Assembly: GCA_023382935.1 (NCBI GenBank)
Contig: JAHDXL010000002.1
Span: forward strand, 62,001 to 126,000
Length of the DNA stretch: 64,000 nucleotides
Source: Phycisphaerales bacterium
GTDB lineage: Bacteria; Planctomycetota; Phycisphaerae; Phycisphaerales; UBA1924
Direction: 5' to 3'
Below are positions 55,429-63,844 of this stretch, piece after piece (position 1 is the first letter of the stretch; each line of letters begins with the position of its first letter). The translations under genes and the position numbers were made by a program. The notes under the pieces are model-generated. The model was not told the origin of the DNA, did no database searches, and saw only the letters and a program-made list of their open reading frames with translations.

Positions 55429-56339
55429 GTCTGGCCTCCCGTCCACAGCGGCAGATCACCGAAGGGTGCGGCCACTGGCCCCGCGCGCACCGAATGGCCG
55501 GATGGAGTCAGCCAGATCCACGGCGTCGGGCGATGCTGATTCGACAGGGTGGCCTGGTAGGCCGAGCCCTCGTGCAGACTGCGAACCAGCGCCGGGTCAT
55601 TGCATTCCTGCGAGAGGTGCAGGAACACGACATGCTGTCGTGGTGCGGCCTGGCGCAGCACGTCGAGGCACTCGTGGTTGCTCAGGTGTCCCGAGCCGCC
55701 CATGATTCGCCGCTTGAGGAAGTCGGGCCGAGTGGAAGCCATCTGCATCTTCGGGCAGTAGTTGCTCTCGATGCCCAGCACGTCGCAGGAGGAAACGTGC
55801 TCGATCAGGGCCGGGCTGGGGCGTCCGACGTCGGTCGCAAAGCCGAGCCGGCAGCAGCGTTGCCCGGTCGCGTCGGCAATCTCGAAGCGATACACCACCA
55901 CGCCCAACTGGTCGTGATGCAGAAGGCGCGGATGGACGCGCACGCGATCGAAGAGGCAGAACGGCTCGGTGAAGGTCTCCACCCGGTCGCACCACAGCCC
56001 GATGCGCTGCGCATGCCCGCGGTGCGTGGCGTGCATGTAGACCGGCGCCTGCACACGCCGGTGGCGCAGCCACGATGCGTGCGCGTGATCGGCGTCCAGG
56101 TGCGTCAGCAGAATGGAGTCGATCTCCCAGAGTTCGATGCCCAGTTGGCACAGCAGGGCGGCCGTGCGACGCGGGCTCAGCCCCGCATCGATCAGCACCA
56201 CCCGGCGCGTACCGCCGTCGGGCACCACCAGGACAGAGCAGTTCCCGCGCGACCCGCTGGCCAGCACGCACAGCGCCCCGACCGCCTCGTCCGGCATGTC
56301 TCCCATCGGCCCGGTCTTGCGTGCGTGCCCGGAGGTCAT
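55425..56339 (-). CDS. MBL-fold metallo-hydrolase (WalJ/YycJ- or PhnP-like)
   Basis: A 304-residue metallo-beta-lactamase-fold protein beginning LCVLASGSRGNCSVLVVP, the 'SGSxGN' start of the WalJ/YycJ-type family, followed by VVLIDAGLSPRRT. The metal motif is SILLTHLDADHAHA: H-x-D-x-D-H in place of H-x-H-x-D-H, a form also found in ComEC-type proteins. Later ligands are plausible: LGFATDVGRPS, VLGIESNYCPKM and GHLSNHECLDVLR. Function by family could be 5'-exonuclease or phosphodiesterase. The gene begins 6 bp after lpxA and overlaps the methyltransferase start by 4 bp. Confidence 0.82.
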   Translation of the reverse strand: MTSGHARKTGPMGDMPDEAVGALCVLASGSRGNCSVLVVPDGGTRRVVLIDAGLSPRRTAALLCQLGIELWEIDSILLTHLDADHAHASWLRHRRVQAPVYMHATHRGHAQRIGLWCDRVETFTEPFCLFDRVRVHPRLLHHDQLGVVVYRFEIADATGQRCCRLGFATDVGRPSPALIEHVSSCDVLGIESNYCPKMQMASTRPDFLKRRIMGGSGHLSNHECLDVLRQAAPRQHVVFLHLSQECNDPALVRSLHEGSAYQATLSNQHRPTPWIWLTPSGHSVRAGPVAAPFGDLPLWTGGQT

Positions 56340-56345
56340 GGGTGG

Positions 56346-57176
56346 TTACGTCGCCGCCGCATCGAGCGCCGCTTCGGATTCCTCGCTCGTCCGAGGCATG
56401 CGGCACAGCGGGCGCTTGGCGGTGCGGACGAACTCGGCCAGTTCGGCCACGGCCTTGCTGTGCACACCCATGCCGTCCAGCACCTCAAGCAGTTGTGCGC
56501 GGGTGAGCGTCTTGCCGTGGAAGGCCTGGCGATAGGCCTGGCGAACCGCGGTGATCTCGGCATTGTCAAATCCGTTGCGACGCATCCCGACGACGTTGAT
56601 CGACCCGATGATGTTCCGGTGGCTGATGGTCGCAAACGGCGGCACCTCGCAACTGGCCACGGCGCCACCGCTGAGAAACGCAAATCGCCCCACGCGGCAG
56701 AACTGGTGCACGGCCGTCAGGCCCGACATCGTCACCCGGTCATACACCACCGTGTGCCCGGCCAGGCACGAGTTGTTCACCATGATCACGTCGTTGCCCA
56801 CGATCGCATCGTGCCCCACGTGGGCATTGACCATCATGAATACGCGGTTGCCGATGGTGGTCGGATGCTCGGGTCTGGTGGCCGCGTGAATGGTGATGTG
56901 CTCGCGCAGCGTGCAGTTCTCTCCGATCACCACGCCCGGCGTCGGGTCGCCCGGCTTGAACTTGACGTCCTGCCCGGGGAAGCCGATGCACGCGAATGGG
57001 TAGATGATCGTCCCGGCCCCGATGGTCACCGGCCCGCGGAGGTAGATGTTCCCGAGAAGCCGCACTCCCGCGCCGAGCGTCACCGGCCCGTCGATCTCGC
57101 ATCGAGGCCCGATTTCCACGCCCTCCCCGAGTTGCACCTCGGACCCCACGCTGGCAGAAGGATGCACGCTGGACAT
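56346..57176 (-). CDS. lpxA: UDP-N-acetylglucosamine O-acyltransferase (LpxA)
   Basis: First step of lipid A synthesis. A 276-residue protein with many hexapeptide repeats forming a left-handed beta-helix from about 5-190 (VHPSASVGSEVQLGEGVEIG, GPVTLGAGVRLLGNIYL, LREHITIHAATRPEHPT, IVGNDVIMVNNSCLAGH). It has the catalytic His in VNAHVGHDA and the C-terminal helical domain. ATG 57176 precedes SSVHPSA directly. Its presence implies lipid A and thus an outer membrane. No other lpx gene is adjacent; it sits between an ammonia-lyase gene and the metallo-hydrolase. Confidence 0.92.
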   Translation of the reverse strand: MSSVHPSASVGSEVQLGEGVEIGPRCEIDGPVTLGAGVRLLGNIYLRGPVTIGAGTIIYPFACIGFPGQDVKFKPGDPTPGVVIGENCTLREHITIHAATRPEHPTTIGNRVFMMVNAHVGHDAIVGNDVIMVNNSCLAGHTVVYDRVTMSGLTAVHQFCRVGRFAFLSGGAVASCEVPPFATISHRNIIGSINVVGMRRNGFDNAEITAVRQAYRQAFHGKTLTRAQLLEVLDGMGVHSKAVAELAEFVRTAKRPLCRMPRTSEESEAALDAAAT

Positions 57177-57208
57177 GCGTCCATCGTATGCGTTTCCCCC
57201 GGCTCGAT

Positions 57209-58249
57209 TCACCCCGCTTGGCGCATTCGGAGCAGGTCCGGCACCGCCCCGGGGTCGAGATTGCCCCCGCTGATGACCACCCCGGCCCGGCGGAAATCAA
57301 CCCGTCCCTCGCGCGCCCGCCTGATGAGTCCGGCCAGTCCCAGCGCCCCCGTCGGCTCGACCACGAGTTTGAGTCGTTCGAGCAGGATGATCGCTGCCTC
57401 GGCGATGTCGCGCTCGCTCACGCTGTCCATCTCGTCCACGTTTTGCAGCACCAGCGGAAAGGTGTAGCGCCCCAGGTACGGAGTCCGCGCCCCGTCGGCA
57501 ATGGTGGGGGGGTTGTGCACCGTGCACAGGCGTCCGGTGCGGAACGAGCGCGTCGCGTCGTCGGCCAGCGCCGGCTCGATGCCGATGATTCGGCAGGTGG
57601 GCGCCAGCCCCTTGCACGCCACCGACACGCCGGAGAGCAGCCCGCCGCCGCCACAGGGCACGAACACCGCGTCGAGGTCGTCGGTGTCCTCGATCAGTTC
57701 CAAGCCGACGGTGCCCTGCCCGGCGATGACGTGCGGGTGGTCGTAGGGCGGGATGACCGTCAGTCCTTCGTCGAGCGCGATCGTCCGTCCGATCTGCTCG
57801 CGCGAGCCGGAAGCGGGGTCGTACTCGACGACGCGACTGCCCTCGGGCGCCCGCTTCAGATAGGCCTCGGTCGCGGCCCGCTTGATGGCCGGCGCGTTGC
57901 TCGGCATGACGATCACGGCGCGGCGGCCCAGTTCGGCGCTGGCCAGCGCGATCGCCTGCGCATGGTTGCCGGAGGAATAGGTCAGCACGCCTCTGGCCTC
58001 GCGCGGCAACTGTGCCAGCGCGTTGTACGCACCGCGAAACTTGAATGCGCCGACGCGCTGGAAGTTCTCGCACTTGAGCAGCGTCTGGCACCTGACCAGT
58101 CCGTCGAGGGAGCGTGAGTGGTGGATGGGCGTGCGATGGGCCACGCCCGCCAGGCGTCCGGCCGCCGCCCGCACGTCGCCCAGCGTCACGGCGCCGGCCA
58201 GCGTCATGTCGGGCAGAGTCGCGTCGGTCGGGGGTTCAGGGGTCATCAT
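57209..58249 (-). CDS. Threonine ammonia-lyase / serine racemase-like PLP enzyme
   Basis: A 346-residue fold-type II PLP enzyme. The cofactor lysine is in GAFKFRGA (Lys70), with the SSGNHAQAIA substrate loop, CGGGGLLSG for the phosphate, and VVEPTGALGLAGLI. It lacks the C-terminal ACT regulatory domains of long IlvA, so it resembles catabolic threonine dehydratase or eukaryotic-type serine racemase; these cannot be separated by eye. It is the first gene of the leftward run, 32 bp before lpxA. No ribosome site is clear at ATG 58249. Confidence 0.85.
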   Translation of the reverse strand: MMTPEPPTDATLPDMTLAGAVTLGDVRAAAGRLAGVAHRTPIHHSRSLDGLVRCQTLLKCENFQRVGAFKFRGAYNALAQLPREARGVLTYSSGNHAQAIALASAELGRRAVIVMPSNAPAIKRAATEAYLKRAPEGSRVVEYDPASGSREQIGRTIALDEGLTVIPPYDHPHVIAGQGTVGLELIEDTDDLDAVFVPCGGGGLLSGVSVACKGLAPTCRIIGIEPALADDATRSFRTGRLCTVHNPPTIADGARTPYLGRYTFPLVLQNVDEMDSVSERDIAEAAIILLERLKLVVEPTGALGLAGLIRRAREGRVDFRRAGVVISGGNLDPGAVPDLLRMRQAG

Positions 58250-58397
58250 GGGCGAGTGTATGAAGGCCCGGGAGGCGGACGCAGGCGACGCCGAGCGGCG
58301 CGGAGAACGCCGAGAAGAGCCTGGGCGTCGTCCCTACAGAGGCCCCCGCGCCAGCGGGAGGAGTTCCCTTTCCCGATCGAGCGCGTCGCCGGCGTGT

Positions 58398-59189
58398 TCA
58401 CGCCCGCCGACGGCGTGCCACCACGCCCAGGGCGATGGCCAGCGTGGCCGTCGCTCCCGGCGCCGGGACTTTCGTCAGCGCCAGGTTGATGAGCAGCGCG
58501 GCCGAAGTGTTGCCAAAGACGGTGGGCGAGTTGTCCCATCCCCCGTGCTGGGCCCAACTGCGGTAGTCGTAGATGTAGACACCGGGCGCGAGCACGCCGC
58601 CGTAACTGAAGTTGTCGGTGTAGTCGCCCACGCCGTTGAAGGCCAGTGTGCTGGTGTTGAGAAGATAGGTGTTGTTGAACCAGTCATAGAGCCGGATCTC
58701 GTGCCGTGCTTCGCTCCAGCCGGTCGAGGCGGCGTTGGTGGTGCCGTTGGCCGTGCCGAAGATCGACCAGGCGGTGGGCTGGCTGACGCTGAACTGGACC
58801 CACCCGTAGGTGGCGGCCCCGGCGTATTCGCTCCACAGCCCGGCGGTGCCGGTGACAGTGACGAAGTTGATGTTGACGGCGGTGTGCTGGTAGAAGACGC
58901 CGCCGAGGCCGGGGTTGGCCGGGGTGTACGACGTGTTGTGCAGCGAGGTGCCCTGCCCGACCCACCCGCCGAAGGACAGGGATGAGGTGATGCCCGCGTT
59001 CTGGTTGAGCCCGGTGTTGAGAGACGTGAACATCTGGTTGTCGTTGGTGAACGTGGAATCGAAGTCGAGCACCTGGCTCCAGGTGTCGATGGCGACCAGG
59101 TCGCCGTTCACGACCGGATTGCCCAGCGCTGCCGACACGGCCAGCACGCTCACCACACCCGCCACACCCGCTGCAAGATTGACGTTCAC
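58398..59189 (-). CDS. Secreted protein with PEP-CTERM-like tail
   Basis: A 263-residue exported protein: signal peptide AAGVAGVVSVLAVSAALG, beta-rich body with aromatic/Gly repeats (YTPANPGLGGVFYQHTAV, NNTYLLNTSTLAFNGVGD), and a tail VPAPGATATLAIALGVVARRRRA of PEP-CTERM type. Among the window's tails it resembles the 19617 and 21811 proteins, although with VPAP instead of IPSP. Function unknown. It is the last leftward gene before the repeat region. Confidence 0.8.
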   Translation of the reverse strand: MNVNLAAGVAGVVSVLAVSAALGNPVVNGDLVAIDTWSQVLDFDSTFTNDNQMFTSLNTGLNQNAGITSSLSFGGWVGQGTSLHNTSYTPANPGLGGVFYQHTAVNINFVTVTGTAGLWSEYAGAATYGWVQFSVSQPTAWSIFGTANGTTNAASTGWSEARHEIRLYDWFNNTYLLNTSTLAFNGVGDYTDNFSYGGVLAPGVYIYDYRSWAQHGGWDNSPTVFGNTSAALLINLALTKVPAPGATATLAIALGVVARRRRA

Positions 59190-59540
59190 GGCCTGATCCT
59201 TCTTCCATCATGGCTCGGGCCATTTCCGCATGATGAGTTTCGCCCGCAACGATCGCGCCGTGGCGGCGTGATGCGGCCCGGATGGAAACTGTTCAGCGTG
59301 GGAAGCCCGACGCGGTGTCTGCCCCGGTGTCCGATGTCGATCGGTACCGCCCCTCGGGCGCGCAACCTATCAGCAACGGACCCGTGTGTCAATGCTCCTG
59401 TGGCATGAGGGAGCACCGGACGGGCGACTCCGTTGTTGCTCGCGCCGAAGGGCCTTGGTGCGGCAGTTGCTTTCAGCCGGGCCGGTTTCCAACCGGCCAC
59501 GGGGCGCCGCGTGCCGCGCGGTGCGCGCGCACAACGCGCA

Positions 59541-59566
59541 CAAAAGGGGCGGCGACCTGCCGCCCC
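59541..59566 (-). terminator. Terminator-like hairpin downstream of the FN3-like gene
   Basis: Leftward reading: GGGGCGGC / GCCGCCCC perfect 8-bp stem (59546-59566), then TTTTG (59541-59545). It lies about 270 nt beyond the stop of the 59835-60518 gene, so its link to that gene is uncertain. Confidence 0.5.
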
Positions 59567-59640
59567 GGAGTCTGGAAGCCTCCGCTCCTTGTGCCGTTGA
59601 GTTGTTTCCAGGGGGGGGGGGGGGGGGGGCGGCTGCGGGG

Positions 59641-59830
<190 letters not shown>

Positions 59831-59834
59831 TTCT

Positions 59835-60518
59835 TCACGCCGCGAGACTGAGGCCGCCGCTGCTGCTGCTTGCACTGGAACTCGACCCGGTGCCGAAGAT
59901 GACCTGGCCGGGTTCGCTGGCCACCGACATGCCGCCGGCGCGCTGGGCGATGACGCGGTAGAGGGCCATGACCAGGCCCTGCGGCACGTGGGAGTCAATG
60001 TAAGAACGCTCTTCGACGACGTCGATGAGTTGCCAGTTGCTGGGATTTCCGTTGATGGGGAAGATGTTGCGTTCGATGCGGAATGAGGTTGCGCCGGCGC
60101 GGGTGCCGTTCCACCGGAGTTCGACCTGTCCGTTGTTGTTGAGGACGGCGCGGACGTCGGAGGGCATTTCGGGCGGGCCGAGGGGTCCGGGCTTGGCAGG
60201 GGGCGGGATGGACGCGAGGGAGTAGACGGTGGTGTTGTTGGTGGCTTCGGCGTAGGCCTTGATGGTCTTGACCAGTCCGGCGCCGAATTCCTTGAGGGTG
60301 GCGGCGTTGGAGTGATAGGTAAGCGTGGCGTTCTTGCTGGCGCTTCGTGCGGCGGCCGCGGCCGATTCGCTGGTCTGTGCGGCGTTGATGAGCGTGGCCA
60401 GCGCGGTGACCTGGGAGGTGTTGAGTCCGATGTTATTGGCGTTGGCGGCCCAGGAGGCGGCGCGCTGCGCGTACCAGGCGATCATTTCCTGCCGTGTGTC
60501 CGGAACGACCTTTGCCAT
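59835..60518 (-). CDS. Fibronectin-type-III-like protein, function unknown
   Basis: A 227-residue protein with no signal peptide. Residues 1-100 are helical (VPDTRQEMIAWYAQRAASW, TQVTALATLINAAQTSES-like). A Pro-rich linker (PPPAKPGPLGPPEMP) leads to a beta-sandwich at about 118-205 (GQVELRWNGTRAGATSFRIE, YIDSHVPQGLVMALYRVIAQ) of fibronectin type III character. It ends in a Ser/Gly-rich tail. I recall similar short proteins in planctomycete genomes, but no function. It is isolated, with repeats downstream and an untranslated stretch upstream. Confidence 0.7.
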   Translation of the reverse strand: MAKVVPDTRQEMIAWYAQRAASWAANANNIGLNTSQVTALATLINAAQTSESAAAAARSASKNATLTYHSNAATLKEFGAGLVKTIKAYAEATNNTTVYSLASIPPPAKPGPLGPPEMPSDVRAVLNNNGQVELRWNGTRAGATSFRIERNIFPINGNPSNWQLIDVVEERSYIDSHVPQGLVMALYRVIAQRAGGMSVASEPGQVIFGTGSSSSASSSSGGLSLAA

Positions 60519-60959
60519 GACGGAGTCCTTCTTCTATGGGCGCACGCACGGGCCGCCGGTTGGATGTAAGAACGCCGTGCGCCCGTGACACTCCCGGGCA
60601 GAGGCGTTCGTTCTGTCGTGGCGGGGTCATCGGGCCAGTGCGCAGGGGGGCTTTGAAATGAGAGAGTGTGCGCTCCGCCGCCGCGAGCGGCGAACTTTGC
60701 GCATGGGGTGGCCCGGCTCTCCGCTCCGGGTCGATTGCTGCCGGGGTGGCGCCTCGGAGAGGAAGGGAGGGGTGGAAACGGCGTGGAAGAGGGTCGGAGC
60801 GAGCGCGAAGGAGGAATGCGGTCGCAAGAGACGGGCGGACAGGCAGTCCGGCCTCCCTGCGCCGGGCGAGAAGACCGCCGTTCACGAACAGCGCCCCGTC
60901 GGCTCAGATGACGCATGCACAGGCGCCCGCGCACGCGAAGACACCTGCCGGTCCTGCTG
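60519..60959. other. Intergenic region between the FN3-like gene and hsdM
   Basis: About 440 bases upstream of the FN3-like gene and beyond the hsdM stop. The region is purine-rich on the plus strand (for example GAGAGGAAGGGAGGGG near 60757) but contains no convincing gene or RNA. No hsdR fragment was seen. Confidence 0.4.
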
Positions 60960-62579
60960 TCATGGCAACGGAGCCAGCCCGATCTGTTTCAGATACCCGT
61001 TGTGCTTCTTCTTCGCTTTCCGGATGTCCTTCTCGATGCTCACCAGCACCTTGTGCGTCGCCTCAAGGTCGATCTCTTCCTCGGCCTTGGCCGTGCTCAC
61101 GTACCGCGAGATGTTCAGGTTGTAGTCGTTGGCCTCAATCTCGGCCATCTCCACGCGCCTGGCGTACCGCTCAACGGGCTTCTCCGGACGCTGCTGATAG
61201 GTCTCGATGATCTTCGCGATGTGCTGATCGGACAGCGAGTTCTGGCGCTTGCCCTTGTCGAAGTGCTCCGACGCGTTGATGAACAGCACATCGTCGGGCT
61301 TCTTGCACTTCTTCAGCACGAGGATACAGACCGGGATGCCCGTCGAATAGAACAGATTCGCCGGCAGTCCGATGATGGTGTCGATGTGCCCGTCCTTGAG
61401 CATCTTCGTGCGGATCTTCGCCTCGGCACCGCCGCGGAACAGCACGCCGTGCGGCAGGATGATCGCCATCGCGCCGTCTTCCTTGAGGTAGTGGAAGCCG
61501 TGGAGGAGGAACGCGAAGTCCGCCGCAGACCTCGGGGCCAGCCCGTAGTTCTTGAAGCGCATGTCCTCACCGAGCGCCTCGGTCGGCTCCCATCGGTAAC
61601 TGAATGGCGGGTTGGCGACCACGGCGTCGAAGTACTGCTTCTTCGCCGGGTTGGTCTCCCGGAGCATGTCCCAGTCGTTCGTCAGTGTGTCGCCGTGGAA
61701 GATCTCGAACTCCGAGTCCTTCACCCCGTGCAGCAGCATGTTCATCCGCGCGAGGTTGTAGGTCGTGATGTTCTTCTCCTGCCCGAAGATCTTCCCGATC
61801 CCGTGCGGCCCCATCCGCTTGCGCACGTTGAGCAGCAGCGAGCCCGATCCGCACGCGAAGTCCATGACGCTCGCGAGGTGCTTGCGTTTGCCCGTCTTCG
61901 GTTCCTGACTGTCGAGCGTGACGATCGCCGACAGGATGTCCGAGATCCGCTGCGGCGTGTAGAACTCGCCCGCCTTCTTCCCCGACCCAGCGGCGAACTG
62001 GCCGATCAGGTACTCGTAGGCGTCGCCCAGCGTGTCGCTGTCGGTGGAGAACTCCGCGAGACCTTCCGCGATCTTGGTGATGATGGTGCAGAGTTTCGCG
62101 TTGCGGTCGGCAAAGGTCTTGCCGAGCTTGTCCGAGCCGAGGTTGATCTCCGAGAACAGGCCCGAGAAGGTGCTCTGGAACGACTCGTTCTCGATGTACT
62201 TGAACCCCGCTTGGAGCGTGTTGAGAAGGTCGCCATGCTGGGTCCGGGCCATGTGCGCAATGCTGGTCCAGAGGTGCTCTGGGCGGATGACGTAGTGGGC
62301 CTTGAGCCGCATCTGCTTCTCGAACGCCGCCACATCGCCCGGATTCTGGTCGTACCACACCGACAGCGGCGACCGGCCGCCGTTACCGACGGCATTGGGG
62401 TCGGGGTAGTCGCGTCCGAGTTCCTTCTTCGCGGCCTGCTCGTAGTTGTCCGAGAGGTAGCGGAGGAACAGGAACGCGAGCATGTAGTCGCGGAAGTCGT
62501 CCGCGTTCATCGCCCCGCGGAGTTGATCCGCGATGGCCCAGAGTATTTTGCCAAGCTGCTTCTGGTTGTTCTCGGTCAT
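60960..62579 (-). CDS. hsdM: Type I restriction-modification system methyltransferase subunit
   Basis: HsdM methylates adenine within the target chosen by HsdS. A 539-residue N6-adenine methyltransferase: N-terminal helical domain (KILWAIADQLRGAMNADDFR, YMLAFLFLRYLSDNYE), GEFYTPQRISDIL (204-216), SAM motif DFACGSGSLLLN (240-251), and catalytic NPPF (323-326). The length fits HsdM. The ATG overlaps the upstream ACNase stop by 4 bp (62576-62579). No hsdR is in the window, so whether this locus also restricts DNA cannot be judged here. Confidence 0.93.
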   Translation of the reverse strand: MTENNQKQLGKILWAIADQLRGAMNADDFRDYMLAFLFLRYLSDNYEQAAKKELGRDYPDPNAVGNGGRSPLSVWYDQNPGDVAAFEKQMRLKAHYVIRPEHLWTSIAHMARTQHGDLLNTLQAGFKYIENESFQSTFSGLFSEINLGSDKLGKTFADRNAKLCTIITKIAEGLAEFSTDSDTLGDAYEYLIGQFAAGSGKKAGEFYTPQRISDILSAIVTLDSQEPKTGKRKHLASVMDFACGSGSLLLNVRKRMGPHGIGKIFGQEKNITTYNLARMNMLLHGVKDSEFEIFHGDTLTNDWDMLRETNPAKKQYFDAVVANPPFSYRWEPTEALGEDMRFKNYGLAPRSAADFAFLLHGFHYLKEDGAMAIILPHGVLFRGGAEAKIRTKMLKDGHIDTIIGLPANLFYSTGIPVCILVLKKCKKPDDVLFINASEHFDKGKRQNSLSDQHIAKIIETYQQRPEKPVERYARRVEMAEIEANDYNLNISRYVSTAKAEEEIDLEATHKVLVSIEKDIRKAKKKHNGYLKQIGLAPLP

Positions 62580-63844
62580 GGCGCCTCCGTATCTTGGGCG
62601 GGGGTCGCGGCTGCGACTGGTTGAGGTGCGGCACCCGCATCCGGCGCCGGTTCTGCCGCGGCGACCGGTTCCGGCACGAGTTCACGATTGAACGGGTGGC
62701 GCTCCACGAACCCCCGCAGGATCGTCAGGAAGTAGTTCTTCGTGTCGTCGCCCATCTCCGTCGGCTCGTACATCGAGTACTTGCCGTGGCTGAGCAAATC
62801 GACGAAGCGCTGGTGCAGGATGCCGTCCGCATCATCCGCCGCCTTCTTGATGCACTCGGAGAAGTGGCGATGGCCGAGGAACAGGGCCGTCTTCTCAAGG
62901 ATGGTCCGAAGGATGTTGAAGTGGAAGGTCTTGGCCTGCCCGTTCTGAGCCACCAGCCAGAGGTCCGCCAACGCGGCGACGTGGTAGAACTGCGGCGTGT
63001 CGTTCGGCTGTTCGGCAAGCAGGTATCCTGACGACCTTGGGTCACGCTTGAGGATGAACTGTTGCGGCCCGCCGACATGGTTCCGCAGTTCGTAGTGCAG
63101 GACGTTGAAGAAGAGCGCGTGGTGCGTTGAGACGACCGTCTTGATCGGTCGCTGCGCTTCGCGATAAAGCTGGACGAGGTGGTTGCCGACGACGATGGCG
63201 TTGTGCTCGTCGAGGGACGAGATCGGGTCGTCGATATAGACGTGCTCGACCCACTTGTACGCCTCGGCCCCATCGAGGGCGAGTTGGAGAATGGCGAGGA
63301 AGAAGCACCAGATGAAGATGTTCTCCTCGCCGCGGGAGATCTTGATGCCGTCCACCTGCTCGGTCCGCGCCTCATCACCCTCACCGCTCAGCACCTCTCG
63401 GGAGAAGGTCACCTCCGCATCGGTGATCTTGCCTGTGTGCTCGTCGAACACGAAGTTGATCTTGAAGTCGAAATCCGCGTAGCGGTCCAGCAGCGGCCGG
63501 ATGCGGTTCTCGATCTCCAATTCGTTGAGCCCGACGAAGAAACTGGATGCGGCATTCAACTTGAGCGTGCGGTGCTCGTCGTTCTCCAGGTCATTGTCCC
63601 ATGTGAACAGGTCCTCGGTGAACGCGTTGAAGTACAGCGTGTCCCGCTTCTGCACCGCGCCATCTTCACCGACGACCTTGCCGAGGTCCTTGAACGCCGT
63701 GGACAGCCGCGTCTTGCCCGTGCCGTTGAAGGCGTAGAGCAGGACGAAGGGGCTCCTTTCGGGCCTTCTCTGGCCCTTGTCGGCCAGCACATCCCGGAGG
63801 TGCCGGGCCAGCGAGGGCAGGTCGGCGTAGGTGGTTTCGCTCAT
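62576..63844 (-). CDS. prrC: PrrC-like anticodon nuclease (tRNA-cleaving abortive-infection toxin)
   Basis: PrrC of E. coli cuts tRNA-Lys in its anticodon loop and is kept silent by an associated type I restriction enzyme until phage interferes. This 422-residue protein has the PrrC order. The ATPase part has LLYAFNGTGKTRLS (Walker A, about 36-49) and TLYFNAFTEDLFTWDND (69-85). It continues with the ABC-type signature ISRGEENIFIW (169-179), Walker B/D-loop YIDDPISSLDEHN (203-215) and switch VVSTHHALFFN. The C-terminal nuclease part has Arg313 and Glu317 in ILRTILEKTALFLG and His353 in LLSHGKYS. These match the published Arg320-Glu324-His356 triad in spacing and context. A Pro/Ala-rich tail ends it. 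It overlaps hsdS and hsdM by 4 bp each. Confidence 0.88.
   Translation of the reverse strand: MSETTYADLPSLARHLRDVLADKGQRRPERSPFVLLYAFNGTGKTRLSTAFKDLGKVVGEDGAVQKRDTLYFNAFTEDLFTWDNDLENDEHRTLKLNAASSFFVGLNELEIENRIRPLLDRYADFDFKINFVFDEHTGKITDAEVTFSREVLSGEGDEARTEQVDGIKISRGEENIFIWCFFLAILQLALDGAEAYKWVEHVYIDDPISSLDEHNAIVVGNHLVQLYREAQRPIKTVVSTHHALFFNVLHYELRNHVGGPQQFILKRDPRSSGYLLAEQPNDTPQFYHVAALADLWLVAQNGQAKTFHFNILRTILEKTALFLGHRHFSECIKKAADDADGILHQRFVDLLSHGKYSMYEPTEMGDDTKNYFLTILRGFVERHPFNRELVPEPVAAAEPAPDAGAAPQPVAAATPAQDTEAP

Noticed and set aside
55086-57467. 793-codon rightward open frame opposite the methyltransferase, metallo-hydrolase and lpxA
   Set aside because: It is antisense to three motif-bearing genes and has no recognisable domain.
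60915-62624. 569-codon rightward open frame opposite hsdM
   Set aside because: hsdM on the other strand has SAM and NPPF motifs; this frame is its mirror.
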